A stretch of DNA of 64,000 nucleotides. Origin: CADCTM01 sp049671305. GTDB lineage: Bacteria > Cyanobacteriota > Cyanobacteriia > Cyanobacteriales > Coleofasciculaceae. The position numbers were made by a program, and so were the translations under genes. Positions 8,894-17,455 of the stretch are shown here, piece after piece; position 1 is the stretch's first letter, and every line of letters begins with the position of its first letter. The notes under the pieces are model-generated. The model worked only from the letters and a program-made list of their open reading frames with translations, searched no databases and was not told the origin of the DNA. Where the stretch lies: contig JBATUR010000047.1 in NCBI GenBank assembly GCA_049671305.1, positions 18,292 through 82,291 of the forward strand, in the 5' to 3' direction.

Positions 8894-9529
8894 ATGGCAC
8901 AACCAAAACCCCCAAGGGCAGAGCGCCAATTATCTGCTGAGAAAGCGGAAGCAATTTTATTAGGGGGAATGCAAGAATTTTTGGCACATGGCTATGCAGC
9001 AACGAGTATGGATCGGGTGGCGGCGGCTGCTGGCGTGTCGAAAGCAACGGTTTATAGCCACTTTCAGGATAAAGAAGGCTTGTTTACTGCCTTAATTAGG
9101 CAGTTGGTTGAGGGCAAGTTTCGCTCAATTTTTGAGCCAAATCACGTTGATATGTTGCAAGCTGACCCAAATATTTTACTCCGAGATTTGGCAAATCGCG
9201 TCTTAGACATGGGCATAAGTGATCCGCAGTTTCTCAACTTCATGCGGGTAATTTTAGGAGAATCAGGGCGATTTCCCCAGCTTGCTCGTGCATTTGTGCG
9301 TAACGTTGAGCAGACTTCCTTTGATCGCCTGCGTCAGTACTTGACAAACTGTCCTCAACTAAAATTGTCTGATCCAGAAGCAACGGCACGAGTGTTCATC
9401 GGCACGCTGGTGCATTTTATGATTGTGCAAGAGATGCTGCATGGCAGGGATATTGTGCCGATGGAACGCGATCGCTTGGTTGACAACTTAGTACACTTAA
9501 TTACAGTAAGCAATACTGAAAAATCTTAA
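8894..9529 (+). CDS. TetR/AcrR family transcriptional regulator
   Basis: This 211-residue protein has a TetR N-terminal helix-turn-helix at about residues 15-62: AILLGGMQEFLAHGYAATSM, then VAAAAGVSKATVYSHFQDKEGLFTALI. The C-terminal helical ligand domain is typical of the AcrR type (IFEPNHVDMLQADPNILLRDLANRVLD and onward). It is transcribed away from devBCA with 118 bases between, and the intergenic inverted repeat at 8793-8841 is its likely operator. It probably represses the exporter until a ligand binds; this is an inference from arrangement. Confidence 0.88.
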   Translation: MAQPKPPRAERQLSAEKAEAILLGGMQEFLAHGYAATSMDRVAAAAGVSKATVYSHFQDKEGLFTALIRQLVEGKFRSIFEPNHVDMLQADPNILLRDLANRVLDMGISDPQFLNFMRVILGESGRFPQLARAFVRNVEQTSFDRLRQYLTNCPQLKLSDPEATARVFIGTLVHFMIVQEMLHGRDIVPMERDRLVDNLVHLITVSNTEKS

Positions 9530-9613
9530 ATTGAGTCGTGAGATACACCCTTTGCCTCATTCTTGAGCCTCCAAATCTAGTAGATTATTAGGTGCTGGTG
9601 TATTACTTTCGTT

Positions 9614-9738
9614 AAGATGCACACAGACGTAAGGAGTTGGCGTATTTTGAACGTCATTCAATGCGAATAGAGTGCATCTTGCCGAAATTGCCGTTAAGTA
9701 GTACAAGTGTACTTGGCTAGCTGTTTAGCCCAACGGCA
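9614..9738. other. Two adjacent perfect inverted repeats; possible structured RNA
   Basis: AAGATGCAC at 9614-9622 is exactly complementary to 9672-9680, with a nested GACGT (9626-9630) and ACGTC (9651-9655). Eight bases on, TGCCGTT (9689-9695) pairs with AACGGCA (9732-9738). That stem encloses two smaller stems (AGTACA with TGTACT, GGCTA with TAGCC), as in a three-way junction. No reading frame covers the region. It lies between convergent genes, so it may also end transcription, but neither side has a strong T-run. Confidence 0.45.
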
Positions 9739-9810
9739 AAATTAGTTGAATGGGAGAGGATTGATACTACCCTGAGATGATAAAAGAAGGCTTTTCGAGT
9801 AGCAGGGTTG

Positions 9811-10209
9811 TTATGGTTTTGGCAACAGCTCCAAAATTTGTTCAACAAACTTTTGATGGTCAACAACTGGTTTAGAGATGTAGCCATCAGCACCACTCTG
9901 CTTCAAAAAGTTTTCGCGATCGCCTTCCATCGCGTGAGCCGTGACTAAAATAATCGGCAGACTAGATGTTTGGGCATCAGCTTTCAACATCTGTGTAATT
10001 TTGATACCATCCACTGACTTACCACGATAAACGCTGTGAGCCAAGGAAACATCCATCAAAATAATGTCAGCCGCGCCAGATTGGGCAATTTGCATGACCT
10101 CCTCTACGTCTTCTGTATGCTTCACATCTAAGCCGCCCCGCTTGATGAGAATCTTCGAGAAAACGCGAGCGTTAATGGGATCGTCTTCTACAATCAGAAC
10201 GGTTTTCAT
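9811..10209 (-). CDS. CheY-like single-domain response regulator
   Basis: This 132-residue receiver domain has no output domain. The acidic pair is EDD at residues 8-10, the phosphoacceptor is Asp53 (ILMDVSL), and the switch residues are Thr90 and Lys113 (ISKP). I chose the start at MKTVLIVEDD because it is the family's N-terminus. The frame continues upstream to an ATG at 10311, but that would leave only 30 bases to the divergent topoisomerase gene, too little for two promoters. Such stand-alone receivers relay phosphate in multi-component systems; no histidine kinase is nearby. Confidence 0.85.
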   Translation of the reverse strand: MKTVLIVEDDPINARVFSKILIKRGGLDVKHTEDVEEVMQIAQSGAADIILMDVSLAHSVYRGKSVDGIKITQMLKADAQTSSLPIILVTAHAMEGDRENFLKQSGADGYISKPVVDHQKFVEQILELLPKP

Positions 10210-10341
10210 GGGCGTTGCATCAAGAAAGTCGTTTTTTTCAAAAGTGCGCTTTGATAATAAGTCTGACAGGGACTTTGTAATGTTGCCATCTATCAGGCGC
10301 ATCGTCATCACTTTATGGTCAAAATTTAGGAACTAGAACTC

Positions 10342-12867
10342 ATGGCAAAACAACTAAACCTGCTAGGGACTGGTCAGGTCATCGCCACAGCGCTACACGT
10401 GGAGATGCAACAGTCATATCTCGAATATGCCATGAGCGTGATCGTTGGTCGGGCACTCCCTGATGTGCGAGACGGATTAAAGCCGGTGCATCGGCGTATT
10501 TTGTATGCCATGCACGAATTAGGTTTAACACCAGATCGACCATACCGCAAGTGTGCACGTGTGGTGGGTGATGTTTTGGGCAAATATCACCCCCACGGCG
10601 ATCAATCGGTCTATGACGCTCTGGTGCGCCTTGTACAAGACTTTTCCAGCCGCTATCCACTTCTAGCAGGTCATGGCAATTTTGGATCAGTCGATAACGA
10701 TCCACCAGCCGCCATGCGTTACACCGAAACGCGACTTGCGAGTATTGGCGACGAAGCCATGCTTAGTGAAATTGGCGAAGCTACCGTTGATTTTATTGAT
10801 AACTTCGACAGTTCCCAACAAGAACCCGTCGTTTTACCCGCCCAGTTACCAGTATTACTGCTAAACGGCTGTTCTGGCATCGCTGTTGGTATGGCAACTA
10901 ATGTGCCGCCCCATAATTTAGGCGAAGTGGTGGATGGTTTAATCGCCTTAATTGATAATCCAGAGTTAGCCGACGAGAAGTTGTGGAAATTAATTCCGGG
11001 ACCTGATTTTCCCACCGGCGGCGAAATTATTGACAATGCCGGCATTCGTGAAGCTTATAGCACAGGGCGCGGCAGTATTGTTGTCCGGGGTGTAACGCAA
11101 GTTGAAGAAGTGCAAGGCGGACGTGGACGGCATAAACGCCAAGCGATTATTATCACAGAGTTGCCTTATCAGGTAAATAAAGCGGGTTGGATTGAGAAAG
11201 TCGCGGAATTTGTTAATCAGGGGAGAATCGAAGGTATTGCCGATTTAAGAGACGAAAGCGATCGCGAAGGGATGCGTGTCGTCATTGAACTCAAGCGCGA
11301 TGGGCAAGTCTCAGAGGTGCTTAAACAGCTCTACAAGCAAACAGCACTCCAAAGTAACTTCGGAGCAATCATGCTGGCTTTGGTGGACGGACAGCCCCGC
11401 CAGCTTACTCTCAGGCAGTTATTAGAGGAGTTTCTGCGCTTTCGGGAGCAAACTCTGACTCGGTTGTACAACTACCAGTTGGAGCAGGATGAACAACGCC
11501 TGCATATTGTGGAAGGCTTGCTGGTTTCCTTGAGCCAACTTGATACCGTAATTTCCATACTCAGAAATGCTCCCGATGGCACGACAGCAAAAGCTTCTTT
11601 ACAAAGCCAGTTAAACATCAGTGAAATGCAAGCTGATGCCATCCTCTCGATGCCTTTAAGGCGCCTTACTGGGTTGGAGCGTCAAAAACTGCAAACAGAA
11701 TTTGAGGAGCTGACAGAGCGCATAGGCTTGTATCGGCGCTTGCTTGATGACCGCAGTGAGTTGTTGAAGGTTTTGAAGAAAGATTTGCGATCGCTAAAAC
11801 GCAAATTTGCCGACCGCAGACGCACCAAAATCTCACTCAAAAAAACGACAGCAGTCAAAAATGCTGCCTCACCACCAAAGTCAAAAGCTAGTACAAAAGA
11901 GATAGGCAAGAGAAGCAAGAAAAACGCCAATCAAAATACCTTACCCCTTCCCGAATCTCCACAAGAAGAAACTCTCGTTGAATTTACTCAGTTTGGGTAT
12001 GTTCAGCGTACTCGACCTACAGACCAACAAAAAGCAGCAACGCCCAAGAAAGGGGAAGATTTTGTAATTGAAACGATTACAACTACAACCCAACAAGAAT
12101 TAATTGTGATTACCAGTGGCGGCAAAGCTCACTCGGTGAAAGTAGGAGATATTCCGCCAGCAGCAGGGCGAAAAAATGGCACGGATTTAATTAATTTGTT
12201 GCCAGAAGCAGTACGTTCAGAAAAGGTTGTGGCGCATATAATCTTGCAGAATCTTGATGAAAATCTCAACCTAATTTTGCTAACTCAGCAAGGTAGAATT
12301 AAGCGCTTGCCTGTTTCTGAATTAGCTAATCTGACTGCCCGTGGTACAACTTTGATGAAGTTCAAAGATGATGACCAATTACAGTTTGTCAGTATAGGTA
12401 AAACTGGTGAGCAAATAATTTTAGCAACTAGTAACGGACGGATTTTGCGCTTTGAGGTGAATGACCAACAATTACCAATTATGGGACGAACTGCTCAAGG
12501 AACTCAAGCTTCTAGGTTGCGTCGAGAACATCTGGTTGGTTGTGCAGTTTTGCCTGCTGATCAAAACCTCTTATTGGTTTCTCAACAAGGATATGGTAAG
12601 CGTTTACCTGTGAGTGCCATTAGAAAAGGAAACCGGGGTGATATTGGTACATCAGCGATGCAATTTAAGACAGCAACAGATCGTTTGATGGGAATGATTT
12701 CGCAGTCAGTAGCATCAGAAATAATGTTAGTAACTAATGATGAACGGGTGATTAATTTACGGTTAGATGCAGTTAAGTTGTTGGGTAAAGATGGCACAGG
12801 TTCGCAACTTGTGAAACTTAAAGCCGAAGAAAGGATTATGACTTTGACTCCTTTGGCATTAAATTAG
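10342..12867 (+). CDS. DNA gyrase/topoisomerase IV subunit A (GyrA/ParC family)
   Basis: This 841-residue type IIA topoisomerase breakage-reunion subunit cuts and rejoins DNA with a partner ATPase. The winged-helix region holds the catalytic Arg126-Tyr127 (AAMRYTETRL). A coiled-coil tower and a C-terminal beta-pinwheel with repeated blades (GYVQR, GKAHSVKVGDIPP, GRIKRLPV, GRILRFEV, GYGKRLPV) follow. A Lys-rich insert lies at about 490-540. The GyrA box (QRRGGKG-like) expected in the first blade is not visible; the equivalent stretch reads DQQKAATPKKGEDF. Without it a true gyrase cannot wrap DNA, so this may be the topoisomerase IV-like paralogue. The motif HPHGDQSVYDA has Gln where E. coli GyrA has Ser83. 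Confidence 0.9.
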   Translation: MAKQLNLLGTGQVIATALHVEMQQSYLEYAMSVIVGRALPDVRDGLKPVHRRILYAMHELGLTPDRPYRKCARVVGDVLGKYHPHGDQSVYDALVRLVQDFSSRYPLLAGHGNFGSVDNDPPAAMRYTETRLASIGDEAMLSEIGEATVDFIDNFDSSQQEPVVLPAQLPVLLLNGCSGIAVGMATNVPPHNLGEVVDGLIALIDNPELADEKLWKLIPGPDFPTGGEIIDNAGIREAYSTGRGSIVVRGVTQVEEVQGGRGRHKRQAIIITELPYQVNKAGWIEKVAEFVNQGRIEGIADLRDESDREGMRVVIELKRDGQVSEVLKQLYKQTALQSNFGAIMLALVDGQPRQLTLRQLLEEFLRFREQTLTRLYNYQLEQDEQRLHIVEGLLVSLSQLDTVISILRNAPDGTTAKASLQSQLNISEMQADAILSMPLRRLTGLERQKLQTEFEELTERIGLYRRLLDDRSELLKVLKKDLRSLKRKFADRRRTKISLKKTTAVKNAASPPKSKASTKEIGKRSKKNANQNTLPLPESPQEETLVEFTQFGYVQRTRPTDQQKAATPKKGEDFVIETITTTTQQELIVITSGGKAHSVKVGDIPPAAGRKNGTDLINLLPEAVRSEKVVAHIILQNLDENLNLILLTQQGRIKRLPVSELANLTARGTTLMKFKDDDQLQFVSIGKTGEQIILATSNGRILRFEVNDQQLPIMGRTAQGTQASRLRREHLVGCAVLPADQNLLLVSQQGYGKRLPVSAIRKGNRGDIGTSAMQFKTATDRLMGMISQSVASEIMLVTNDERVINLRLDAVKLLGKDGTGSQLVKLKAEERIMTLTPLALN

Positions 12868-12889
12868 GTGTAAGTTAGTCTGTTTTTGT

Positions 12890-12920
12890 TGAGGTTGGGT
12901 TTCGTTATAATCCAACCTCA
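12890..12920 (+). terminator. Hairpin after the topoisomerase gene
   Basis: A nine-base perfect stem (TGAGGTTGG at 12890-12898 with CCAACCTCA at 12912-12920) lies 22 bases after the stop codon. The following T-run is weak, so termination is likely but not certain. Confidence 0.5.
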
Positions 12921-13001
12921 TCACTTTAAGAAAGTTTGCTATTTTGGCTGTATCAGCGTGTAAGGGGTAGTATAAAAGAAGATAGACAATCAGGATCTTT
13001 T

Positions 13002-13577
13002 ATGAAACCTTCTTTGCGTAAAGGCATACTTACAACTTGGAAAGATGACCGAGGTTTCGGATTTATTAAAAACATTGATGGAAATAAAGATATTTATCTC
13101 CACATCAGTCAGTTAAAGGGGATGAATCGTCGTCCAAAAGTTGGCGATACGATTATTTATGAGCTAAAAACTGAGACAGATGGTAAACTTCGTGCGGCTA
13201 ATGCTGCGATAGAAGGCGTTGTACCTCAACCTTTATCGAAGTACCAACAAAGAAAACAAAACCGTTTCCTGCAAACAGTTATTGGTATTCCGGTGATGAC
13301 TTTTGTAGCACTCATTTCAATGATATTTAACGGTGGTTATTCTCAAGAATCTAGAAATAATCGCTCTACTCCCTCACAAGTTTCTCCAACTACATCCACT
13401 CCCAAAATAGCGTGTAATATCAAAGGCAATGTTTCTATTTCAACGGGGGCTAAACTTTATCATCTGCCAGGAATGGAAGATTATGAAAATACAAGAATTG
13501 AGTCAAAACACGGCGAAAGGTGGTTTTGTACAGAGCAAGAAGCGAGGGCTGCCGGCTGGCGTAAAGCACCAAGATAG
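13002..13577 (+). CDS. Cold-shock domain protein with a membrane segment and C-terminal sunset-like domain
   Basis: This protein has 191 residues from the ATG at 13002, which has AGGA six bases upstream; an in-frame ATG at 12936 lacks such a site. Residues 1-70 are a cold-shock (OB-fold) domain with both RNA-binding motifs (DRGFGFIKN and DIYLHISQL). One membrane segment follows at about 88-110 (TVIGIPVMTFVALISMIF). After a Ser/Thr-rich linker, the last 50 residues (CNIKGNVS, KLYHLPG, WFCTEQEARAAGW) resemble the sunset domain found at the end of some nuclease-type proteins. Its function is not known to me. The layout would put an RNA-binding domain on one side of the membrane and the sunset domain on the other. 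Confidence 0.75.
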   Translation: MKPSLRKGILTTWKDDRGFGFIKNIDGNKDIYLHISQLKGMNRRPKVGDTIIYELKTETDGKLRAANAAIEGVVPQPLSKYQQRKQNRFLQTVIGIPVMTFVALISMIFNGGYSQESRNNRSTPSQVSPTTSTPKIACNIKGNVSISTGAKLYHLPGMEDYENTRIESKHGERWFCTEQEARAAGWRKAPR

Positions 13578-13651
13578 TAGAATTAAAGAGCGTAGTTTTA
13601 CGAAAATTGGGATTGATAGATTATTACTTCTCGACAACTGTAGAATTCCAC

Positions 13652-13707
13652 AAATCCCCGACTTTTTGATGCTACTCATAACTCTGATTAGGTGAAGTCG
13701 GGGATTT
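13652..13707. repeat. Inverted repeat sharing its core with the hairpin at 2806
   Basis: AAATCCCCGACTT at 13652-13664 and its exact complement at 13695-13707 flank a 30-base loop. The same 13-base core forms the stem at 2806-2838. It sits between convergent genes (cold-shock/sunset protein and protochlorophyllide reductase) and may end transcription, although neither strand has a good T-run. Confidence 0.55.
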
Positions 13708-13722
13708 AAATAGGACTTAATA

Positions 13723-14685
13723 TCAACCAAGTCCAACCAATTCATAACTTAAGTCCCACATTTTTTCACCTTTTTCATCATCACGGGCTTGAGGAGAAAC
13801 TTTTTGTACAAAAGATTTACCATCTTTCTTCTGACGATTTCCCCAACTCCAATAAGCTCCAGATTGTTTATATTCAGGATCAGCAACTACCATTGCCACC
13901 CTTTCACCTGCCAACTCTTGAGAAACATAACCTCCGGTAATATTCTTTTGGAACCAGGGGAAAATTTTCTGAAATAGCGGATAATGATTACGAAATAGTG
14001 GTGTATCTGCAACACATCCAGGATAGAGAGAACTAAAGGTAATACCTGTTGATTCGTGATAGCGTCGGTGTAATTCTCGCATTGTTAAAACATTGCAAAC
14101 CTTGCTATCTTTATAAGCTTTTACAGGTTCAAACTTTTTGCCATCAATCATGGAAACTGGCTCTTTAAATCCTTCGGCAAAGCCTTCAAAATCGCCTAAA
14201 TCAGGACGTGGTGGAATCTTACCGCCCAACTCATCTGGGTTGTGTGTGACGGTTCCCAAAATCACCAATCTTTTATCGGCTGAAGGTGATTTTTTCAAGT
14301 CCTCTAACATGAGGCTAGATAACAAAAAATGACCGAGATGATTCGTGGTAACAGTCAATTCATAGCCTTCTGGACTTCTTAAAGGTTCCTTAATTAAAGG
14401 CATATAAATAGCAGCATTGCACACCAAAGCATCCAAATTCAAGCCGCGTGCCCGAAAGGTATTAACAAACTCACGAACACTTTTTAAAGAACCGAGATCA
14501 ATATGCATTATGGTGTAGCTGTCGGCAGGCATTTCCACGGTTTGGGCTGCTTTTTGGGCTTTATCTAAATCCCGACAAGCCATGACAACGTACCAGCCTC
14601 TTTTAGCAAGGGCTTTGGCTGCATATAAACCGACGCCTGATGATGCGCCAGTGATTACGACTGTTGATTTGTGATTTTGTACCAT
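13723..14685 (-). CDS. por: Light-dependent protochlorophyllide oxidoreductase
   Basis: This 320-residue short-chain dehydrogenase reduces protochlorophyllide to chlorophyllide using NADPH and light, a late step of chlorophyll synthesis. The NADPH-binding motif GASSGVGLYAAKAL is at about residues 13-26. VCNAAIYMPL and the catalytic YKDSKVCN (Tyr-x3-Lys) are intact. The insert typical of this enzyme compared with ordinary short-chain dehydrogenases is present (GGKIPPRPDLGDFEGFAEGFKEP). The length matches the family. It is a single gene on the minus strand and converges with the cold-shock protein. Confidence 0.95.
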   Translation of the reverse strand: MVQNHKSTVVITGASSGVGLYAAKALAKRGWYVVMACRDLDKAQKAAQTVEMPADSYTIMHIDLGSLKSVREFVNTFRARGLNLDALVCNAAIYMPLIKEPLRSPEGYELTVTTNHLGHFLLSSLMLEDLKKSPSADKRLVILGTVTHNPDELGGKIPPRPDLGDFEGFAEGFKEPVSMIDGKKFEPVKAYKDSKVCNVLTMRELHRRYHESTGITFSSLYPGCVADTPLFRNHYPLFQKIFPWFQKNITGGYVSQELAGERVAMVVADPEYKQSGAYWSWGNRQKKDGKSFVQKVSPQARDDEKGEKMWDLSYELVGLG

Positions 14686-14803
14686 TTTCTTAATATCTGT
14701 GTTGAGCGCCTTTGACCGTTTCTATAATCTCATAGGACTGATGTTTTGAGGGCTAATGGCTGCTGATTATTAGTATAAAAAATTAAAAGGGCAATAATTA
14801 AAT

Positions 14804-14842
14804 AAAAAAAACCGAAGTTCCTTTAATTATGGGAACCTCGGT
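14804..14842 (-). terminator. Intrinsic terminator after the SufS-like gene
   Basis: On the minus strand an 11-base stem (14832-14842 with 14811-14821, one mismatch) is followed by a run of seven T (14810-14804). It lies about 40 bases beyond the stop at 14884. Confidence 0.8.
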
Positions 14843-14883
14843 CTAAACACTCATGTTACCTAAGAAAAACTAAAACTTAAAAC

Positions 14884-16431
14884 TTAGCCAAAATAACCCC
14901 AAATTGACTTTAACAAAGCTCCAATTCCAGCAATTGCAACCAAGGGCGAGGCGGTGGTTAGTTTGGAACGTTGTTCAGTTACGGTGATAGAAGTTGTACC
15001 ATCAATTTTGGGTTCGGTGGAGAAACCAGGCAGGACGGAGAAATCGAAGCGGAAACCACTGGGTAAATATTCGCCTGTGGTGGCATCTTGCTCATATTGA
15101 CCTTTCCATTGTTGCTTGGCAATACTGGCAATTGCGGCTACCAAAGTTTCAATGTCTTGTTCGGTATTATGAATACCTAAGCTGGCGCGGATTGCACCAT
15201 CACTATTTTCTGACTTACCACCGCAAACAAAATCTTCATCGGTTTTGAGGAGATGTTTCATCAAAGGTTGGGCGCAGAAGGTGCCATTACGGACGGCAAT
15301 GCCCCATTCAAAAGATAGCACTGCGGCAACTAAACCATGCTCAACGCCTTCTACAGTAAAGCTGACAGCGCCTACACGCTTGTCTACGGCTGCTGGGTTG
15401 CTGGAACCTAAAACTTTAACTTGGGGAATGTCTGCTAGTTTTTCTAATAATAAAGCGGTTAGCTCCCGTTCGTGATGGTCGATCGCATCCATGCCTACTG
15501 CTTCTAGTACCTGAATGGTACGCGCTAGAGCAATTAATCCTAAAATATTCGGGGTTCCAGCTTCGTTGCGGTCTGGTGGTGCTGCCCACGTTACGCTGTC
15601 AACAGTGACTGTGGAGATTGTACCGCCGCCTGTTTGGTAGGGTGCGGCTGCAGCGAAGATGTCGCGTCGTCCGACAACTGCACCAACTCCTGTGGGGCAG
15701 TTCATTTTGTGACCGCTGAAGATTACAAAGTCGATATGGCTGGGGTCGTTGTGGGCTCTCATTTTCAGCTCACGGTGTGGCAGCAACTGGGCGCCATCGA
15801 CGACCATTAAGGCGCCGTATTTATGAGCGAGTGCAGCAATTTCGTGGACGGGGAGGACGCTGCCGGTGATGTTGGAGGCGCCGGTCATGGTGACGACTCG
15901 CACTCTGCCTTGTGAGGGGTCGAGGCGGCGTTCTAGTTCGGCTAAGTCGATTTGTCCTTCTGAGTCTACAAGTAAATGTTCGACTTTGGCTCGGCTGCGC
16001 CAGGGTAGGTCGCTGCTGTGGTGTTCGAGTATTGTGGTTAAAACGCGATCGCCTGCTTGAAAGTCGATGGTATTTGCCAGCAGGTTCATGCCTTCGGTGG
16101 TGTTGCGTACTGGAATGACCACATCGCGGACGCTATCCCAGCCTACAAATTCTCCGACAATTTGACGGGCTTCTTCGTAGCGTTCTGTACAAAAATGCGA
16201 ATCAAAACCTGTGCCGCGATGAATGTTGGAATAATAAGGCTGAATTTCTTGCAGAAAATCACTGACTACTTTAAATGATTTTGTGCTTGCGGCATTGTCT
16301 AAAAAGATTTGTGGAACATAACGACCATCTAGCAGCGGCACAGAGTGTTTTGCACCCAGAACTTCTGGACATCTGAAGCTTTTAGAATTGGACTGGGTTG
16401 CAACTTTAGTTTGTCTTTTGATTAATTGCAT
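14884..16431 (-). CDS. SufS-like cysteine desulfurase (class V aminotransferase) with C-terminal extension
   Basis: The 515-residue product starts at the ATG at 16431, preceded by AAGGAG six bases upstream; an ATG 33 bases further up has no such site. It is a PLP enzyme, with PLP lysine Lys242 (FSGHKMNCPTG) and the SufS-type persulfide cysteine Cys386 (RNGTFCAQPL). It probably removes sulfur from cysteine. Compared with the roughly 410-residue SufS, it carries about 75 extra C-terminal residues ending in a short hydrophobic segment (ASPLVAIAGIGALLKSIWGY) that could attach it to a membrane. It is the second gene after a gamma-glutamylcyclotransferase-like gene, 56 bases apart, with a terminator after it. 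Confidence 0.85.
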   Translation of the reverse strand: MQLIKRQTKVATQSNSKSFRCPEVLGAKHSVPLLDGRYVPQIFLDNAASTKSFKVVSDFLQEIQPYYSNIHRGTGFDSHFCTERYEEARQIVGEFVGWDSVRDVVIPVRNTTEGMNLLANTIDFQAGDRVLTTILEHHSSDLPWRSRAKVEHLLVDSEGQIDLAELERRLDPSQGRVRVVTMTGASNITGSVLPVHEIAALAHKYGALMVVDGAQLLPHRELKMRAHNDPSHIDFVIFSGHKMNCPTGVGAVVGRRDIFAAAAPYQTGGGTISTVTVDSVTWAAPPDRNEAGTPNILGLIALARTIQVLEAVGMDAIDHHERELTALLLEKLADIPQVKVLGSSNPAAVDKRVGAVSFTVEGVEHGLVAAVLSFEWGIAVRNGTFCAQPLMKHLLKTDEDFVCGGKSENSDGAIRASLGIHNTEQDIETLVAAIASIAKQQWKGQYEQDATTGEYLPSGFRFDFSVLPGFSTEPKIDGTTSITVTEQRSKLTTASPLVAIAGIGALLKSIWGYFG

Positions 16432-16487
16432 AAAATACTCCTTGTCGTTTTTCTTAGGTAACAATAAATGTGAGAAGTTGTGGTGAG

Positions 16488-16994
16488 TTAAGCCGCAATC
16501 AGTTGTCTGGTATCAATTTTTTGCTGTTGCAGTTGGCGCATATGATTAAATAATTTCCAGCAATATTCTTCAGGTAATCCAGAGGTTACAGCACCTCGTA
16601 GCACAATATTGAAGTACCAGTCATTGGGGGCAAATTCTTGATTTTCTTTATCAATTACGACGTAAGTGCGAACATTTTCAAATGTTTGTTCTTTGGTTTG
16701 AATATTTACAAGTTCGTGTCGATATCTGCCTTCGTGGACGCATTCGCGCTGATCCAAGTTAACGCTTAGTTGCCAAGGCAATTCGTAAAGTACGCCTTCG
16801 ACTGAGCTATTGGGGTCTTGGACGATATCTAGTACTCCACAATCGCGCTTTTGGCAATAGCAATAAAAACCTAATCGATAACCTTTGAGTGTTGCAGGAC
16901 CGACAACATAACTATGGGTATTTACACCAAGCGATCGCTTCAAGTCCACGGGGCACATACATGAGCCGTAAGCGAAGTAGTAAAATTTAGCCAT
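16488..16994 (-). CDS. Gamma-glutamylcyclotransferase family protein
   Basis: This is 168 residues from the ATG at 16994, which has AGGA five bases upstream; an ATG five codons earlier is also in frame. The glycine-rich loop YFAYGSCMCPVDL at the N-terminus is the AIG2/GGCT substrate loop (YGSxM). The likely catalytic Glu is in NLDQRECVHEGRY. GGCT-like enzymes release 5-oxoproline from gamma-glutamyl peptides, including glutathione. It lies 56 bases upstream of a SufS-like desulfurase in the same direction, which suggests joint handling of glutathione-derived cysteine. That link is an inference. Confidence 0.8.
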   Translation of the reverse strand: MAKFYYFAYGSCMCPVDLKRSLGVNTHSYVVGPATLKGYRLGFYCYCQKRDCGVLDIVQDPNSSVEGVLYELPWQLSVNLDQRECVHEGRYRHELVNIQTKEQTFENVRTYVVIDKENQEFAPNDWYFNIVLRGAVTSGLPEEYCWKLFNHMRQLQQQKIDTRQLIAA

Positions 16995-17455
16995 AGTTTT
17001 CCTGTCCAATATTAATAAGTGTTGGAGGAGTGAAAAATCAATTGCGGAAAGTCTCTAACTTAGTAGCTTCAGGAGTGTCTGCGCCCTAAGTTCCTTGTTG
17101 TTTAAATATTGCCACATCAGCTATAGGTCTTGTCTATAGTTATTGGCGATATTTACTGAAGGTTTATATTGAAGGTTGGGTTAGTAAAATTAGTTAAGTC
17201 GCTCAATCGCCTATATGGTAAGGCTTTTAGCTTATTTTAAGACGAAAAGGCTTATCAAGGGTTGATGAAGGACTGCAATACATTTAATCAAAAAAAATCA
17301 CTCTCTAGTGATGACAAGTTAAAATGTTTGAACAGAGAAAAATGTACCCTGAATCTGCAACTTTTTAAACCGAACTATCTATTAGTCTGCATCTAGCGGT
17401 TTGGCGTCTTTATGGGGAACACTAAACCGCTTTATTGCCGTTTAAATTGAATAGA
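16995..17455. other. Intergenic region upstream of the GGCT-like gene
   Basis: A 461-base gap between two minus-strand genes. It must hold the promoter of the GGCT-SufS pair. A small hairpin (AGCGGTTT at 17395-17402 with 17424-17431) near its right end may stop readthrough from the 17456-17845 gene, but it has no T-run. I see no gene here. Confidence 0.5.
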
